A stretch of DNA of 6,596 nt, taken from assembly GCA_022561255.1 (NCBI GenBank), contig JADFRO010000173.1:1-6596 (forward strand), in the 5' to 3' direction. A program made the translations under genes and the position numbers. The stretch comes from Planctomycetota bacterium. Lineage in GTDB: Bacteria > Planctomycetota > Phycisphaerae > UBA1845. Position 1 is the stretch's first letter. Each line of letters starts with the position of its first letter. The notes under the pieces are model-generated. The model searched no databases and had not been told where the DNA came from. It saw nothing but the letters and a program-made list of their open reading frames with translations. This document shows positions 5,353-6,596 of this stretch, in pieces.

Positions 5353-5372
5353 GCCGTGCAATTGCACCCGGC
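5353..5372. repeat. Palindrome between tpiA and secG
   Basis: GTGCAATTGCAC (5356-5367) is a perfect 12-bp palindrome. GCC (5353-5355) and GGC (5370-5372) extend it with a 2-base bulge. It sits in the 102-bp gap between tpiA and secG with no T run, so it may be a processing hairpin or a protein site rather than a terminator. Confidence 0.35.
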
Positions 5373-5411
5373 GCAGACCTCCCGCGAGGTAGCGCTGGTC
5401 CAGCCAACTCG

Positions 5412-6185
5412 TTAGGCAAGCTGGCGGGCCGCCGCGGCGGCTATGATAGCTGTAAAATCCTCAGAAACCAAGCAGGCCCCGCCGACCAGGGCTCCGTCGA
5501 TGTCGCCCTGGCCCAGTAGCTCGGCCGCATTGACGGGTTTGACGCTGCCGCCGTAGAGGATGCGAATTCGGTCCGCCGTCGCCTGATCGAAGGTTGACGC
5601 CAAATTGCCGCGAATCCAGCCGTGGACCTCCTGGGCTTGATCGGCGGTGGCGGTCTTACCGGTCCCGATGGCCCAGACGGGTTCGTAGGCGACGACCAGC
5701 CGGTCGGCTGGAACGTCCGGGCCGATGACTTCGGACATCTGTCGATCGACGACCTGGCGGGTCTTGCCCCCCTCGCGGTCGGCCAGGGTCTCGCCGACGC
5801 AGTAGATGACGGTCAATCCCGCGCCCGTAACCGCTCGAACCTTCCGCGCGAAGCGGTCGTTTTTCTCGCCGAAGAGCTGTCGCCGCTCGCTGTGGCCTAC
5901 GATCACGTGGGTGCAGCCGGTGTCCTTGAGCATCTCCACCGACACCTCGCCGGTGAACGCACCCTGCGATTCCTCGTGTACGTCCTGCGCGCCGAACATG
6001 ATGGGCGAATCGGCGACGGCTTTGGCGATGGGAAACAGCAGGGTAAAGGGTGGACAAATCAGAACGTCCACGTCGGAGGTGCCGTCCAACTGTCCGAGGC
6101 GCTGATCGATGTCCTTAATCAGCGCTCGCGCGTCGGCCAGCGTCATGTGCATCTTCCAGTTCCCGGCGATGAGTGGTCTTCGCAT
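5412..6185 (-). CDS. tpiA: Triosephosphate isomerase
   Basis: This TIM-barrel enzyme interconverts dihydroxyacetone phosphate and glyceraldehyde 3-phosphate in glycolysis and gluconeogenesis. With the ATG at 6185 it has 257 residues, the normal size, and opens with RRPLIAGNWKM. Catalytic residues are all present: N9 and K11, H98 in IVGHSERR, and E168 in AYEPVWAIGTG, whose second half is the mobile loop 6. The phosphate-binding ILYGGSVKP (209-217) and DGALVGGACL (230-239) complete the site. A GTG at 6218 in the same frame would add 11 residues without family resemblance and without a Shine-Dalgarno, so I prefer 6185, although its own GAGAG is weak. It lies 90 nt after the DAHP synthase stop and 102 nt before secG. 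Confidence 0.95.
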   Translation of the reverse strand: MRRPLIAGNWKMHMTLADARALIKDIDQRLGQLDGTSDVDVLICPPFTLLFPIAKAVADSPIMFGAQDVHEESQGAFTGEVSVEMLKDTGCTHVIVGHSERRQLFGEKNDRFARKVRAVTGAGLTVIYCVGETLADREGGKTRQVVDRQMSEVIGPDVPADRLVVAYEPVWAIGTGKTATADQAQEVHGWIRGNLASTFDQATADRIRILYGGSVKPVNAAELLGQGDIDGALVGGACLVSEDFTAIIAAAAARQLA

Positions 6186-6275
6186 GGTTCTACCGTCTCT
6201 CGTAACGCGGATGGACACATCAGGGCCGCAACGTGGCGCGCGGAATATTGCCGGAATCGTACTGGAAAAGTGCGC

Positions 6276-6596
6276 TTACGTCCCCCATCCACCGGACGCC
6301 GGGCGGCGTGGTTTGGCGTCGTCGCGGCCCCAGAGGGTGACGCGGTGGCCTACCACCTCGGCGATCTCGCGTATCTGGCGCATCAAGGTAACGAAGTTGT
6401 CAGGCAGCACAGCTTGCGGACCGTCGCAGAGGGCACGGTCGGGACAACTATGGACCTCAACGATCGCCCCGGCTGCACCTGCGGCGATCCCCGCGAGCGC
6501 CAGGGCAGGGACAAGATCCCTCTTGCCCGCGGCGTGCGACGGATCGATGAAGACGGGTAGATGCGACCGCTCCTGAAGCACGGGAACGGCTGAAAC
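6276..6596 (-). CDS. aroF: 3-deoxy-7-phosphoheptulonate synthase, C-terminal part (5' end outside)
   Basis: The visible 106 residues are the C-terminal third of a type I DAHP synthase of the AroA(beta)/KDO8P-synthase-like group, which joins phosphoenolpyruvate and erythrose 4-phosphate in the first shikimate step. Landmarks are SAVPVL, HLPVFIDPSHAAGKRDLVP (H21 of the fragment, metal ligand), AIVEVH (E47, metal ligand) and CDGPQAVLP (D58, metal ligand). The family usually reads HPDPExALSDGPQS here; this protein has HSCPDRALCDGPQA, with two extra cysteines close to the metal site. The gene ends in a TAA at 6276-6278. KDO8P synthase is less likely because of the VHxxPxxALxDGPQ pattern. The gene symbol is by convention and could differ in the source genome. 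Confidence 0.85.
   Translation of the reverse strand, partial: VSAVPVLQERSHLPVFIDPSHAAGKRDLVPALALAGIAAGAAGAIVEVHSCPDRALCDGPQAVLPDNFVTLMRQIREIAEVVGHRVTLWGRDDAKPRRPASGGWGT

Noticed and set aside
6186..6218. Longer TpiA starting at GTG 6218
   Set aside because: The added 11 residues do not fit the family and no Shine-Dalgarno precedes it; the ATG at 6185 gives the standard N-terminus.
5622..6560. Plus-strand frame of 312 codons over tpiA
   Set aside because: Antisense shadow of tpiA and the DAHP synthase gene; GC-rich codon bias explains its openness.

Overview
The window reads as a piece of bacterial chromosome, most likely from a planctomycete (Planctomycetota, possibly Phycisphaerae). The basis is the run of housekeeping genes in the order tpiA-secG-yicC-gmk-rpoZ-coaC, which I recall as typical of that phylum, next to a large Cys/Asp-rich repeat protein of a kind common in planctomycetes and myxobacteria. 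This assignment is inference from gene order and protein style. All recognised genes lie on the minus strand, so biological order runs from high to low coordinates.

Right part (6596 down to 2493): the C-terminal end of a 3-deoxy-7-phosphoheptulonate synthase (shikimate pathway), then triosephosphate isomerase, SecG, a YicC-family endoribonuclease, guanylate kinase, the RNA polymerase omega subunit and a stand-alone phosphopantothenoylcysteine decarboxylase. From secG to coaC every gene overlaps the next, by 4 nt (ATGA) or by about 11 to 23 nt, so this is almost certainly one translationally coupled operon. It joins glycolysis, protein export, RNA turnover, nucleotide supply, transcription and coenzyme A synthesis.

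Middle (2492 down to 1678): about 815 bases without a convincing gene. Its right half holds several short inverted repeats, one of which could end the operon. Its left half holds a good sigma70-type promoter on the minus strand (-35 at 2066-2071, -10 at 2044-2049), followed by about 360 nt of leader with several strong hairpins, a 10-bp tandem repeat and a hairpin plus six-U run just upstream of a strong Shine-Dalgarno sequence.

Left part (1677 down to 1, running off the edge): one uninterrupted reading frame of 559 codons that starts inside the window and has no stop in it. It encodes a predicted lipoprotein with a long Cys/Asp-rich repeat region (65 cysteines in about 390 residues). This joins directly to the C-terminal core of an RHS protein, including both DPxG motifs, and then enters the variable tip, of which only a hydrophobic glycine-rich start is visible. 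RHS proteins normally carry long YD-repeat shells before this core and often a toxin after it. Here the YD shell is replaced by a cysteine-rich stalk, and the junction lies at a short stretch where the two families read almost the same. This is the most unusual object in the window; its C-terminal tip lies outside.
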